Positions 9,947 to 18,630 of a DNA stretch of 64,000 nucleotides are shown here, in pieces (positions within the stretch are counted from its first letter, which is position 1; each line of letters opens with the position of its first letter). The position numbers and the translations under genes are program-made. Below the pieces are notes generated by a model that saw only the letters and a program-made list of their open reading frames with translations, was not told where the DNA came from and made no database searches. Origin of the DNA: an uncultured Clostridia bacterium (GTDB taxonomy: Bacteria; Bacillota; Clostridia; TANB77; CAG-508); assembly GCA_934167095.1 (NCBI GenBank), contig CAKPKE010000006.1:1-64000 (forward strand), written 5' to 3'.

Positions 9947-10384
9947 ATGGAAAATGAAGAAAACAACAATGTAGTAGAAGGAATTGTAGAAGAAAATAAA
10001 GAAGAAACAAGCACAATACAAATTGCTGATGATGTTGTTTCTGTAATCGCAGGAAAAGCAGTTGCTGAAGCTCCAGGTGTATATGCTATGGCTGGTGGAT
10101 TTGCTGGCGGAATTCAAGAAGTATTAAGTGGAAAGAAAAGTCTTTCTAAAGGTATAAAAGTAGAAGTTGGAGAAAAAGAAACAAAAATAGATGTAAATAT
10201 TATAGTTGAATATGGATCAAGAATTCCAGATGTAGCTTTTGATATTCAAAATAGAGTAAAAACTGCGGTTGAGGGAATGACAGGACTAAAAGTTGTTGCT
10301 GTAAATGTTCATGTTCAAGGTGTTAATACAGATCCTATAACAGAAAAAGAAGAAACAACAACAGAAGATTCTGACAATCAATAA
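9947..10384 (+). CDS. Asp23/Gls24 family envelope stress protein
   Basis: A 145-residue Asp23-family protein (YqhY/Gls24 type). The domain spans residues 22-128, with IQIADDVVSVIAGKAVAEAPGV, a GxxxG-like AMAGGFAGG turn, and IKVEVGEKETKIDVNIIVEYG. Acidic, low-complexity tails flank the domain. Family members sit at the membrane through AmaP and respond to cell-wall or alkaline stress; some also affect fatty acid synthesis. An ACAGGAGG site precedes the ATG. Next come amaP, DUF2273 and nusB, a widespread Clostridia order. Confidence 0.9.
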   Translation: MENEENNNVVEGIVEENKEETSTIQIADDVVSVIAGKAVAEAPGVYAMAGGFAGGIQEVLSGKKSLSKGIKVEVGEKETKIDVNIIVEYGSRIPDVAFDIQNRVKTAVEGMTGLKVVAVNVHVQGVNTDPITEKEETTTEDSDNQ

Positions 10385-10402
10385 AGCTTAAAATAAATTG
10401 TA

Positions 10403-10430
10403 AAGGCACGCAGGTTTAAACTCGTGCCTT
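10403..10430 (+). terminator. Intercistronic hairpin between asp23 and amaP
   Basis: AAGGCACG pairs perfectly with CGTGCCTT over a 12-base loop. There is no T-run after it, so it is more likely a processing or stabilising hairpin, which could make asp23 mRNA more abundant than the downstream genes, than a full terminator. Confidence 0.5.
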
Positions 10431-10466
10431 GAATAATTAATGACTGAAAGGAATATGAAGTAAAAA

Positions 10467-11030
10467 ATGAAATTCTTAGATAGATTAATATTAGGAATAT
10501 TTGCAGTAATAATGCTTTTAATGGCAATATTCTCAGGATTTATAATTTTTGGCTGGATAGATATAGCTACAATGTCTGTTGTATTTACAAATGCTTTAGC
10601 AAATACAACAGTATGCAATATATTAATTGGAGTAGATGTAGTTATAATTTTCTTAGCACTAAAAGCAATCTTCTTTGAAGGAAGAGAAAAAAGTGATGAA
10701 TACGAAGAAAAAGATGGAATATTATTACAAAATGATGATGGAAAACTTTTAATTACAAAAGAAACTTTAAAAAACATGGTAAATGCTACAGTATCTAAGT
10801 TTGCAAGCATTAAATCTGCTCAAACAAAAATTATACTAGATTCAAACAATGATTTATCAATATCATTAACAATTGAAGTAACTGATAATGCTGTAATAAA
10901 AGAATTAAGCAATAATGTTCAAGTTAAGGTTAAAGAAACTATGAAAGAATCTATGGGAATAGATGTAAAAAACATGGATATAAAAGTAGTAAATATTGTT
11001 AGTTCACAAAAAACACAAGAAGAAAAATAA
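10467..11030 (+). CDS. amaP: Alkaline shock response membrane anchor protein AmaP
   Basis: A 187-residue membrane protein with two N-terminal TM helices (about residues 7-30 and 48-71) separated by a short loop, then a cytoplasmic domain with beta-strand and helix alternation (TLKNMVNATVSKFASIKSAQ) resembling the Asp23 fold. In Staphylococcus AmaP tethers Asp23 to the membrane. Its position directly after an asp23-family gene and before DUF2273 supports the call. The ribosome binding site is GAAAGGAA, with the ATG some 13 bases further on. Confidence 0.88.
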   Translation: MKFLDRLILGIFAVIMLLMAIFSGFIIFGWIDIATMSVVFTNALANTTVCNILIGVDVVIIFLALKAIFFEGREKSDEYEEKDGILLQNDDGKLLITKETLKNMVNATVSKFASIKSAQTKIILDSNNDLSISLTIEVTDNAVIKELSNNVQVKVKETMKESMGIDVKNMDIKVVNIVSSQKTQEEK

Positions 11031-11057
11031 AAAAGTGTAAGGTGGAAGGAAAGTAAG

Positions 11058-11261
11058 ATGGACGAAATAAAAAACTTTATTTCTAAATATATAGGAGCAA
11101 TAATAGGAGCAATCATTGCAATAATTATATTATGCACTCACCTATATGATTTAATAATATGGATTGTATTTATATGTTTTGGCATATTTATAGGTAATTA
11201 TATACAACACAACAAAACAGAAGTAAAAGAAAAACTAAAAAATATAATTGATAAAATGTAG
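11058..11261 (+). CDS. DUF2273 small membrane protein
   Basis: A 67-residue protein with two closely spaced hydrophobic helices (residues 13-29 and 33-52) and a basic C-terminal tail. This size, the IGAIIGAIIAIII core and the location after amaP identify the DUF2273 family, which is regularly encoded with Asp23 proteins. No enzymatic residues are visible. It probably takes part in the same membrane complex. Its 3' end lies 34 bases before the likely nusB start. Confidence 0.85.
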   Translation: MDEIKNFISKYIGAIIGAIIAIIILCTHLYDLIIWIVFICFGIFIGNYIQHNKTEVKEKLKNIIDKM

Positions 11262-11295
11262 AAAAGTGAATAATAAAAATAAAGGAAATTTAGTA

Positions 11296-11706
11296 ATGGA
11301 AGAAATGACAAGAAGAGAACTTGCTTTTTGCTACATATATAGCCAAGAAATTCAAAAACAAAATAGCAAGTCACAAGTAAAAATATTCTTAGATAGTTTA
11401 GAAATAGAAAGTAATAGAGATAGAGAGTATGTTAAAAACGTAGCTCAATACATAAAAGAAAATGAAGAAGAAATTAACAAATTAATAAGTGAAAATTTAA
11501 AAGAAGGTTGGAGTATAGACAGAATTTCAACTGTTGATTTAGCGTTATTAAAGCTTGCAATATATGAAATAATTTATTTGAAAACACCATATAAAATAGT
11601 TATAAATGAAACTGTAAACATGGCTAAAAAATATGGCGAAGATAGCTCTAAAGCATTTGTTAATGGAGTACTTGCAAGTATAATTTCTAAAAATAATATA
11701 GTATAA
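11296..11706 (+). CDS. nusB: Transcription antitermination factor NusB
   Basis: An all-helical RNA-binding protein of rRNA antitermination, working with NusE (S10) on boxA. Family motifs are MTRRELAFCYIYSQE at the start, IDRISTVDLALLKLAIYEI near residue 75, VINETVNMAKKYGEDSSKAFVNGVLAS near 100. The preferred start is ATG 11296, with AAAGGA 9 bases upstream, giving 136 residues, the usual length. An upstream in-frame start at 11248 would add 16 residues with no family similarity and overlap the previous gene. Confidence 0.95.
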   Translation: MEEMTRRELAFCYIYSQEIQKQNSKSQVKIFLDSLEIESNRDREYVKNVAQYIKENEEEINKLISENLKEGWSIDRISTVDLALLKLAIYEIIYLKTPYKIVINETVNMAKKYGEDSSKAFVNGVLASIISKNNIV

Positions 11707-11810
11707 AAGTTGCTTTTTATATTCAAAAAATAATGCGTTATTATTAGAACTAACAAGCTAAAATAGCGTATTTATTTTTAGAAAAAATTAAATTTTAAAG
11801 GAATAAAGTA

Positions 11811-12998
11811 ATGGAAATTAATGCAATATCTGTAACAGAACTAAATAAATATATAAAAAATAAAATTGATGAAGATGAAATGCTAAATAATGTTTTGGTA
11901 AAAGGTGAAATATCAAATTTTAAAAATCATTATTCAGGACATTTGTATTTTACATTAAAAGATGAAAATTCTTTAATAAAATGTGTAATGTTTAAATCTT
12001 ATGTAGGGCATTTAGGGTTTGTTCCCAAAGATGGAATGAAAGTAAATGTTTTAGGCCAAGTTGCTGTTTTTGAAAGAGATGGAATATATCAAATTTATGC
12101 AAAAGCAATGCAACAAGATGGTATGGGAAGTCTTTATGAGGAATATGAAAAGCTAAAAGCAAAATTGGAAGAAGAAGGATTATTTTCACCTGAACATAAG
12201 CAAAAAATCCCATTTATGCCAAAAACAATAGGCGTTTTAACTTCAAATACTGGTGCTGTAATAAGAGATATTATAAATGTAAGTACAAGAAGAAATCCAA
12301 ATGTACATATAAAATTGTATCCTGTTCCAGTTCAAGGGCCAACTGCAGCGGGGCAGATTGCAAAAGGAATTGAGTTTATGAACGAAAATAATATTGCTGA
12401 TGTACTAATAATTGGAAGAGGTGGAGGCTCACTTGAAGATTTGTGGCCTTTCAATGAGGAAATTGTAGCCCGTGCAATATACAATTCTAAAATTCCAATA
12501 ATTTCAGCAGTAGGACATGAAACTGATTTTACAATAGCAGATTTTGTAGCTGATTTAAGAGCTCCAACACCATCGGCTGCAGCAGAACTTGCAGTCGCAA
12601 ATGTAGAAGATGTTAGAAATTCATTGAATTTATATGAAAATAGATATAAAACTTCATTAAAAAAGAAACTTGAATTTATGAAGTTAAGCTATGAAAAACA
12701 AATGCAAAGGGCGGTATTTAAGGACCCTATGCAAAAAATTAATGAAAGATATATGATGCTTGACATGAGTATTAAAAACATTCAAAATAATATGGTGTTA
12801 AGACTAAAGGAAAAACAAAAAGTTTTTGAATCTAATGTTTCAAAATTAGACACATTAAGTCCATTAAAAACTTTATCAAGGGGATATAGCATAGCTACAA
12901 ATAATGGGAAAATTGTAAAAAGCAAAAATGATGTACAATGTGGAGATACTTTAAATATTAAGGTGACAGATGGAAACATTGAAGCAAAAGTAATTTAG
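11811..12998 (+). CDS. xseA: Exodeoxyribonuclease VII large subunit
   Basis: A 395-residue catalytic subunit of exonuclease VII, which degrades single-stranded DNA from both ends. The N-terminal OB-fold (LVKGEISNFKNHYSGHLYFTLKD, residues 23-45) is followed by the catalytic domain with VLTSNTGAVIRDI, GRGGGSLEDLWPFNEE near residue 203, SAVGHETDFTIADFVADLRAPTPSAAAE near 233, then a coiled-coil region and a C-terminal segment with LSRGYSI. All expected motifs are intact. xseB follows after 66 bp. Confidence 0.98.
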   Translation: MEINAISVTELNKYIKNKIDEDEMLNNVLVKGEISNFKNHYSGHLYFTLKDENSLIKCVMFKSYVGHLGFVPKDGMKVNVLGQVAVFERDGIYQIYAKAMQQDGMGSLYEEYEKLKAKLEEEGLFSPEHKQKIPFMPKTIGVLTSNTGAVIRDIINVSTRRNPNVHIKLYPVPVQGPTAAGQIAKGIEFMNENNIADVLIIGRGGGSLEDLWPFNEEIVARAIYNSKIPIISAVGHETDFTIADFVADLRAPTPSAAAELAVANVEDVRNSLNLYENRYKTSLKKKLEFMKLSYEKQMQRAVFKDPMQKINERYMMLDMSIKNIQNNMVLRLKEKQKVFESNVSKLDTLSPLKTLSRGYSIATNNGKIVKSKNDVQCGDTLNIKVTDGNIEAKVI

Positions 12999-13064
12999 TT
13001 AAAAATTTCATAGCTAGGAGTAATAATCTTAGTATAAAAAATGAATTTTAAATGGAGGTAGATT

Positions 13065-13295
13065 ATGAGTAAAAAAGATATAAATTTCGAAGATGCAATA
13101 AGCAAATTAAATGAAATAGCAGAAGAACTAGAAAGCGGAAATTTAAGTTTAGACGAGTCAATGGCTAAATTTGAAGAAGGAATGAAACTATCAAAATCAT
13201 GCAAAGAAATGTTAGATACTGCAGAAAAAAAGATAACTATGCTTATAACAGATGATGGGAAAATAGAAGAAAAAAATTTCATTCCAGAAGAATAA
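13065..13295 (+). CDS. xseB: Exodeoxyribonuclease VII small subunit
   Basis: A 76-residue helical protein with the XseB signature: FEDAISKLNEIAEELESGNLSLDESMAKFEEGMKL condensed here as the pattern from residue 7 to 41. Several copies bind each XseA subunit through the XseA coiled coil. A GGAGGT site lies 6 bases before the ATG. The acidic C-terminal tail (EEKNFIPEE) is slightly longer than average. Confidence 0.95.
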   Translation: MSKKDINFEDAISKLNEIAEELESGNLSLDESMAKFEEGMKLSKSCKEMLDTAEKKITMLITDDGKIEEKNFIPEE

Positions 13296-13320
13296 TTTTA
13301 AATAAAAGAGGATTTTTTAA

Positions 13321-13752
13321 ATGATTTTTTACATAAAATATAGATATTTAATTGTACCACTTTTAACTTTATTTGCAATTCAAGCATTTAAGGTAATATG
13401 GGATTTAGTAACTTTAAAGAAATTTAATTTTAAAAGAATAGTTGGTGCAGGTGGAATGCCAAGTTCACATTCTGCAACAACAGTAGCAATCACAACGATG
13501 ATTGGAAGAGGTTTAGGTATTTCCTCACCAGAATTTGCACTTGCTTTAATATTCACTTTAGTTGTAATTTTTGATGCATGTGGAGTAAGAAGAGAAACAG
13601 GAAAACAGGCAAAAATTTTAAATGAGATTATAGAAAATCCTAATATGTCAGATGTGGAAGTAAACGAAAAATTAGTAGAACTAGTTGGGCACACTCCAAA
13701 ACAAGTGTTGGTTGGTAGCATTATAGGATTTGCGGTAGGAATGATATTTTAA
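13321..13752 (+). CDS. Divergent PAP2 family (DUF212, YuiD-like) membrane protein
   Basis: A 143-residue membrane protein. It carries the DUF212 signature GAGGMPSSHSATTVA near residues 42-56, which corresponds to the second phosphatase motif of PAP2 enzymes, and DACGVRRETGKQA near 83. Three or four hydrophobic helices are evident. The family is thought to hydrolyse a lipid-linked or other phosphomonoester, but the substrate is not established. It lies between xseB and fhs, each gap being about 30 bp, suggesting a single transcript. Confidence 0.9.
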   Translation: MIFYIKYRYLIVPLLTLFAIQAFKVIWDLVTLKKFNFKRIVGAGGMPSSHSATTVAITTMIGRGLGISSPEFALALIFTLVVIFDACGVRRETGKQAKILNEIIENPNMSDVEVNEKLVELVGHTPKQVLVGSIIGFAVGMIF

Positions 13753-13783
13753 ACGAAAATACAACTGAGAATGGGAGAAAATT

Positions 13784-15445
13784 ATGGAAGATATTGAAAT
13801 CGCAAGAAATACAAAGCTAGAAAAAATAACTGAAATTGCTAAAATTGCAGGAATTGATGAAGAAAAAATTGAACAATACGGAAATTACAAGGCAAAAGTT
13901 GATTTTGAAAAAATAGAAAAAAGTGCAGAAAATAATGATGCTAAATTAATACTAGTAACTTCAATAAATCCAACACCTTTAGGTGAAGGAAAAACTACAA
14001 TTTCAATAGGTTTAGCAGATGCATTAAAAAGCTTAAATAATAAAACAATTCTAGCCTTAAGAGAGCCATCTTTAGGTCCAGTATTTGGAATAAAAGGTGG
14101 AGCAACAGGTGGTGGATATTCTCAAATTGCACCAATGGAAGACATTAATTTACATTTTACAGGAGATATTCACGCAGTAACTTCTGCAAATAATTTACTT
14201 TCAGCAATGATAGATAATCACATTTACTACGGAAATGAATTAGGATTTGATAAAATTACATGGAAAAGATGTGTTGATTTAAATGATAGACAACTAAGAA
14301 AAATTGAAACTGGTCTTTCTGGAGAAAGTAAAATCGTTCCAAGAGAGGACTCCTTTGATATATCTGTTGCATCAGAAATTATGGCAATACTATGTCTTGC
14401 AACTGATTTGAATGATTTAAAAAGAAGAATTGGAAATATTGTTGTAGGATATACTAAAAATGGAGAAGAAATTACTGCAAAAATGTTAAAGGCAGATGGC
14501 GCAATGACCGTTCTTTTAAAAGATGCAATTAAACCAAATTTAGTGCAAACTTTGGAACATACTCCTTGCTTAGTTCATGGAGGCCCATTTGCTAATATTG
14601 CACATGGTTGTAACAGCATAATTGCAACAAAAACAGCATTAAAACTTGCTAAATATACAGTAACAGAAGCTGGGTTTGGTTCAGATTTAGGCGCAGAAAA
14701 ATTCTTAGATATAAAATGTAGAAAGCTAAAGAAAGCACCTGATTGTGTTGTAATTGTTGCAACAATTAGAGCTTTAAAATATCATGGTGGACAAGAAATA
14801 AATGATATAAAAAATGAAAATATTGAAGCTTTAAATAAAGGCTTTGAAAATTTAAAAAAGCATATAACTAATATGAAAGAAAAATTTAGCTTAAATGTAG
14901 TAGTTGCAATAAATAAATTTGATACTGATACAGAAGCCGAAATAAAATTTTTACAAAATAAATTACAAGAAAATAATGTAAAATTAAGTTTAGTAGAAAG
15001 TTATATGAAAGGCTCAAAAGGCGCAATTGACCTAGCAAATAAAGTAATTGAAGAATGTGAAAAGCAAAACAATTTTAATTATATATATGATGAAACAGAT
15101 AGTATAGAAAATAAAATTGAAAAAGTTGCGCAAAATATATATGGTGCAGAAAATGTAGAATTTTCTGAAGAAACTAAAGAAACATTAAAAAAATTAGAAA
15201 ATAGTAAGTATTCTAAATTTCCTGTATGCATTGCAAAAACACAATATTCATTTTCAGATGATGCTAAAAATCTTGAATGTAATAGTCCTTTTACAATTCA
15301 TGTAAAAGAATTGCAAGTAAAAGCAGGAGCTGAATTTATAGTTGTTATAACTGGAAAAATAATGACTATGCCAGGACTTCCAAAAGTTCCAAGTGCTGAA
15401 AAAATTTACATTGATGAAAATGGAAACATAGTTGGAATTTTTTAA
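13784..15445 (+). CDS. fhs: Formate--tetrahydrofolate ligase
   Basis: A 553-residue N10-formyltetrahydrofolate synthetase, which joins formate to THF using ATP; it feeds C1 metabolism and, in acetogens, the Wood-Ljungdahl methyl branch. The P-loop INPTPLGEGKTT is at residues 61-72; further family motifs are LREPSLGPVFGIKGGATGGG near 96, LHFTGDIHAVTSANNLL near 122, and EAGFGSDLGAEKF near 296. The C-terminus has the family's IVVITGKIMTMPGLPKVPSA. Full-length and intact. Confidence 0.98.
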   Translation: MEDIEIARNTKLEKITEIAKIAGIDEEKIEQYGNYKAKVDFEKIEKSAENNDAKLILVTSINPTPLGEGKTTISIGLADALKSLNNKTILALREPSLGPVFGIKGGATGGGYSQIAPMEDINLHFTGDIHAVTSANNLLSAMIDNHIYYGNELGFDKITWKRCVDLNDRQLRKIETGLSGESKIVPREDSFDISVASEIMAILCLATDLNDLKRRIGNIVVGYTKNGEEITAKMLKADGAMTVLLKDAIKPNLVQTLEHTPCLVHGGPFANIAHGCNSIIATKTALKLAKYTVTEAGFGSDLGAEKFLDIKCRKLKKAPDCVVIVATIRALKYHGGQEINDIKNENIEALNKGFENLKKHITNMKEKFSLNVVVAINKFDTDTEAEIKFLQNKLQENNVKLSLVESYMKGSKGAIDLANKVIEECEKQNNFNYIYDETDSIENKIEKVAQNIYGAENVEFSEETKETLKKLENSKYSKFPVCIAKTQYSFSDDAKNLECNSPFTIHVKELQVKAGAEFIVVITGKIMTMPGLPKVPSAEKIYIDENGNIVGIF

Positions 15446-15507
15446 AAAATAAAGTATAAAAATCCCTTTTTTTAGAGATAATACTCTTAAAAGAGAGGTT
15501 TTTTCTT

Positions 15508-16176
15508 ATGAATAAAATAAAAAAATTGAGTTTAGGAGTACTTTCAATAGTACTAATTATAATAAGCATTCTTGGAACAAATGTATATGCTCTTTCAAAA
15601 TATGGTTCACGAGGAAGCGAAGTAACTACAATTCAAACTAAGCTAAAAAGATGGAAATACTATACAGGAAATATTGATGGAATATATGGCTCTGCAACTT
15701 TAGCTGCAGTAAAATATTTTCAAAGAAAAAATGGCTTAACGGCTGACGGAATTGCAGGAACAAAAACCTTGCAGGCAATGGGAATTTATAATTCTAGTTC
15801 TTCATCATCTAGCACTTCTACAAATTCAAGCAATTTAAATTTACTTGCAAAAGTCGTTTATGGAGAAGCAAGAGGAGAGCCTTATGCAGGACAAGTTGCG
15901 GTTGCAGCAGTTGTGTTAAATAGAGTAAAGAGTAGTTCTTTTCCAAATACAATAGCTGGTGTTGTGTACCAGTCAGGTGCATTTACAGCAGTATCTGACG
16001 GACAAATTAATTTAACGCCAAACCAAACCGCTTATAATGCTGCAAGAGATGCTTTAAATGGATGGGACCCATCTTATGGAGCAATTTATTATTTTAATCC
16101 AAATACTGCAACAAATGCATGGATATGGTCAAGACCACACTTGGTAACAATTGGAAAACATAGATTTTGTAGTTAA
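15508..16176 (+). CDS. SleB-like spore cortex-lytic / cell wall hydrolase
   Basis: A 222-residue exported protein. Signal peptide residues 1-28 end at a plausible VYA-L cleavage site. A PG_binding_1 domain follows (residues 32-92, GSRGSEVTTIQTKLKRW and DGIYGSATLAAVKYFQ), then a serine-rich linker (SSSSSSTSTNSS), then a Hydrolase_2 (SleB-type lytic transglycosylase) domain with VYGEARGEPYAGQVAVAAVVLNR; the glutamate in YGEARGE is the expected catalytic residue. The same layout is seen in SleB/CwlJ-type cortex lytic enzymes used at germination. A GAGAGG site precedes the ATG. Confidence 0.9.
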   Translation: MNKIKKLSLGVLSIVLIIISILGTNVYALSKYGSRGSEVTTIQTKLKRWKYYTGNIDGIYGSATLAAVKYFQRKNGLTADGIAGTKTLQAMGIYNSSSSSSSTSTNSSNLNLLAKVVYGEARGEPYAGQVAVAAVVLNRVKSSSFPNTIAGVVYQSGAFTAVSDGQINLTPNQTAYNAARDALNGWDPSYGAIYYFNPNTATNAWIWSRPHLVTIGKHRFCS

Positions 16177-16226
16177 AAAATAAAAACACTGAATTTACAA
16201 ATTGTATTTTTAGTGTTTTTTTATTT
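16177..16226 (+). terminator. Terminator after the SleB-like gene
   Basis: AAAAACACT pairs with AGTGTTTTT followed by additional T. The rest of the 277-bp gap to groES contains only AT-rich sequence and the groES promoter/CIRCE region. Confidence 0.75.
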
Positions 16227-16368
16227 TGTGTTAAAAATTTTAAATTTAGTGTAGGGAAAGCCAATGTAATATTAGGTAAAATTAATTTTTTTGCTATTCT
16301 AAGAATAAAATTTGAAGTTTGTACATAAATATAAATGTGAAAATTTTGTGACTTTTTAAAAAATAGTA

Positions 16369-16397
16369 TTGACATTTGAGTATAAAAGGTATAAATT
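16369..16397 (+). promoter_or_regulatory. groES-groEL promoter
   Basis: A perfect TTGACA at 16369-16374 is followed by TATAAATT around 16390-16397. The -10 choice gives a spacing of 15 or 17 bp. It lies immediately upstream of the CIRCE element. Confidence 0.7.
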
Positions 16398-16398
16398 A

Positions 16399-16425
16399 TT
16401 AGCAGTCAAACAGAAAGAGTGCTAA
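16399..16425. promoter_or_regulatory. CIRCE element (HrcA operator) of groES-groEL
   Basis: TTAGCAGTC-N9-GAGTGCTAA matches the CIRCE consensus TTAGCACTC-N9-GAGTGCTAA with a single change (G for C) in the left arm. HrcA binding here represses the chaperonin operon in the absence of heat stress. Confidence 0.95.
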
Positions 16426-16453
16426 TAACACTTAACATAAGGAGGTAATTAAA

Positions 16454-16735
16454 ATGTTAAAACCATTAGCAGACAGAGTTGTATTAAAAATGACAAAAGC
16501 AGAGGAAACTACAAAAAGTGGAATAATTCTTACTGAAAGTAGCAAGGAAAAACCACAAATTGCAGAAGTTGTTGCAGTAGGTCCTGGCGGAAATGTTGAA
16601 GGAAAAGAAATAGAAATGCATGTAAAAGTTGGAGATAAAGTCGTAGTAAGTAAATATGCTGGAACTGAAATAAAATATGAAGGCGAAGAATATATCATCG
16701 TAAAACAAAGTGATATATTAGCAATAGCAGAGTAA
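16454..16735 (+). CDS. groES: Co-chaperonin GroES
   Basis: A 93-residue GroES: LKPLADRVVLKMTKAEETTKSGI at the start, the mobile loop (ETTKSGIILTESSKEKPQ), and VVAVGPGG near residue 38. It caps the GroEL cavity during protein folding. A GGAGGT site precedes the ATG. Transcribed with groEL from a CIRCE-controlled promoter. Confidence 0.98.
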   Translation: MLKPLADRVVLKMTKAEETTKSGIILTESSKEKPQIAEVVAVGPGGNVEGKEIEMHVKVGDKVVVSKYAGTEIKYEGEEYIIVKQSDILAIAE

Positions 16736-16774
16736 AATTTGTACGTTAAAAGCCAGTTTAGGAGGTAGATTATT

Positions 16775-18406
16775 ATGGCAAAAGAAATTAAATTTGGAGA
16801 AGACGCAAGAAAGTCTTTATTAAATGGTGTAAATAAATTAGCAGATACAGTAAAGGTAACACTTGGCCCCAAAGGTAGAAATGTAGTATTAGACAAAAAG
16901 TTTGGTGCTCCATTAATCACAAATGATGGTGTTACAATAGCAAAAGAAATTGAACTAGACGATCCATTTGAAAATATGGGAGCAAGACTTGTAAAAGAAG
17001 TTTCTACAAAAACAAACGATGTAGCAGGTGATGGTACTACAACAGCTACAGTTTTAGCTCAAAGCATGATAAAAGAGGGAGTTAAAAATGTTGCAGCTGG
17101 TGGTGATCCAATGGCAATTAAAAGAGGTATGGCAAAAACTGTTGATGCATCAGTTGAAGCTCTTAAAAAGATAAGCTCAAAAGTTGCAGGAAAAGATGAT
17201 ATAGCAAGAGTTGCAAGTATTTCAGCAAATGATACTGAAATAGGAAATCTAATTTCAGAAGCAATGGAAAAAGTTACAAATGATGGAGTTATAACAATTG
17301 AAGAATCAAAAACATCAAATACAGAACTTAACATAGTTGAAGGAATGCAATTCGATAAAGGTTATGTTTCACCATACATGGTAACTGATACTGAAAAAAT
17401 GGAAGCTGTTGTTGATAATCCATACATATTAATAACAGATAAAAAAATAAGTAATATTCAAGAAATATTACCATTACTAGAAAATCTAATGCAACAATCA
17501 GGAAAACTTGTAATAATTTGTGATGATGTAGAGCAAGAAGCATTATCTACATTAATCTTAAACAAATTAAGAGGTGTTATAAATGTTCTAGCAGTAAAAG
17601 CTCCAGGATATGGCGACAAGAGAAAAGAAATGTTACAAGATATAGCTACTCTTACAGGTGGTGAAGTAATAACATCTGATTTAGGACTAGAGCTTAAAGA
17701 CACAACAATTGCACAATTAGGTAGAGCAAAACAAATAAAAGCTGATAAGGAGCACACAATTATAGTTGATGGTGCTGGCGATAAAGCAAAAATTGCTGAA
17801 AGAGTAAATCAAATAAAATCACAAATACTAGAAGAAAAGAGTTCTTATGATAAAGAACAATTACAAGAGCGTCTTGCAAAAATAGCAGGAGGAGTTGCTG
17901 TAATAGGTGTTGGAGCTGCTACTGAAATTGAAATGAAAGATAAAAAACTAAGAATTGAAGATGCATTATCTGCAACAAAAGCAGCTGTTGAAGAAGGTAT
18001 AGTTGCAGGTGGTGGAACAGCATTTGTAAACATTTTACCAGATGTTGAAAAATTTGTAGCTTCACTTCCAGAAGAAGAAAAATTAGGTGGTAGAATAATT
18101 GTAAAAGCACTTCAAGAACCAGTTAAACAAATAGCTATAAATGCTGGTTTAGAGCCTGCTGTAATACTTGAAAAGGTAAAAGCTTCACCAGTAGGTGTAG
18201 GATTTGATGCAGGAAAAGAAGAATATGTCGATATGAAAAAGGCTGGAATTGTTGACCCAACTAAAGTTTCAAGATCAGCTCTTCAAAATGCAGCATCTGT
18301 TGCAAGTATGATACTAACTACTGAAAGCATTGTAACTGACAAAAAAGAAGAATGTTGCAAATGCGGTGGCCATGAAGAAAATCAAGATATGAACGGAATG
18401 TATTAA
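16775..18406 (+). CDS. groEL: Chaperonin GroEL
   Basis: A 543-residue GroEL with the standard motifs: TLGPKGRNVVLDKKFG near residue 30, NDVAGDGTTTATVLAQ near 81, and AAVEEGIVAGGGTAFV near 406. The C-terminus is atypical: instead of the common Gly-Gly-Met repeat tail it ends KEECCKCGGHEENQDMNGMY, with three cysteines and a histidine that could bind metal. GroEL tails project into the folding cavity, so this could alter the chamber. Codon use and length are otherwise ordinary. Confidence 0.98.
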   Translation: MAKEIKFGEDARKSLLNGVNKLADTVKVTLGPKGRNVVLDKKFGAPLITNDGVTIAKEIELDDPFENMGARLVKEVSTKTNDVAGDGTTTATVLAQSMIKEGVKNVAAGGDPMAIKRGMAKTVDASVEALKKISSKVAGKDDIARVASISANDTEIGNLISEAMEKVTNDGVITIEESKTSNTELNIVEGMQFDKGYVSPYMVTDTEKMEAVVDNPYILITDKKISNIQEILPLLENLMQQSGKLVIICDDVEQEALSTLILNKLRGVINVLAVKAPGYGDKRKEMLQDIATLTGGEVITSDLGLELKDTTIAQLGRAKQIKADKEHTIIVDGAGDKAKIAERVNQIKSQILEEKSSYDKEQLQERLAKIAGGVAVIGVGAATEIEMKDKKLRIEDALSATKAAVEEGIVAGGGTAFVNILPDVEKFVASLPEEEKLGGRIIVKALQEPVKQIAINAGLEPAVILEKVKASPVGVGFDAGKEEYVDMKKAGIVDPTKVSRSALQNAASVASMILTTESIVTDKKEECCKCGGHEENQDMNGMY

Positions 18407-18424
18407 TAAAATAATGAATAAAAA

Positions 18425-18457
18425 TGTCTGCTAGGTTTTATTACTTAGCAGGCTTTT
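18425..18457 (+). terminator. Terminator of groES-groEL
   Basis: GTCTGCTAGG pairs with CTTAGCAGGC (with G-U pairs) and is followed by TTTT. The remaining gap to ruvA holds a promoter and otherwise nothing recognised. Confidence 0.75.
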
Positions 18458-18564
18458 ATTATAAGAAAAGAATGCTATAGTAAATTGAAATAAAGAACAT
18501 TTAGGGTATTTGGCTAAGTGAAAAGATAGAGCTAGTTTTTTCTTTGTTAAATCTCAAAAAACTC

Positions 18565-18592
18565 TTGCCAAAAGCAAAATATGTGATAAAAT
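18565..18592 (+). promoter_or_regulatory. ruvA promoter
   Basis: TTGCCA at 18565-18570 and TAAAAT at 18587-18592 are separated by 16 bp, about 40 bp before the ruvA ATG. No SOS-box-like palindrome of the recA type is visible here. Confidence 0.5.
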
Positions 18593-18630
18593 ATCAATAT
18601 AGAAAATTTGTTTGTGAAAGGATATAACAG

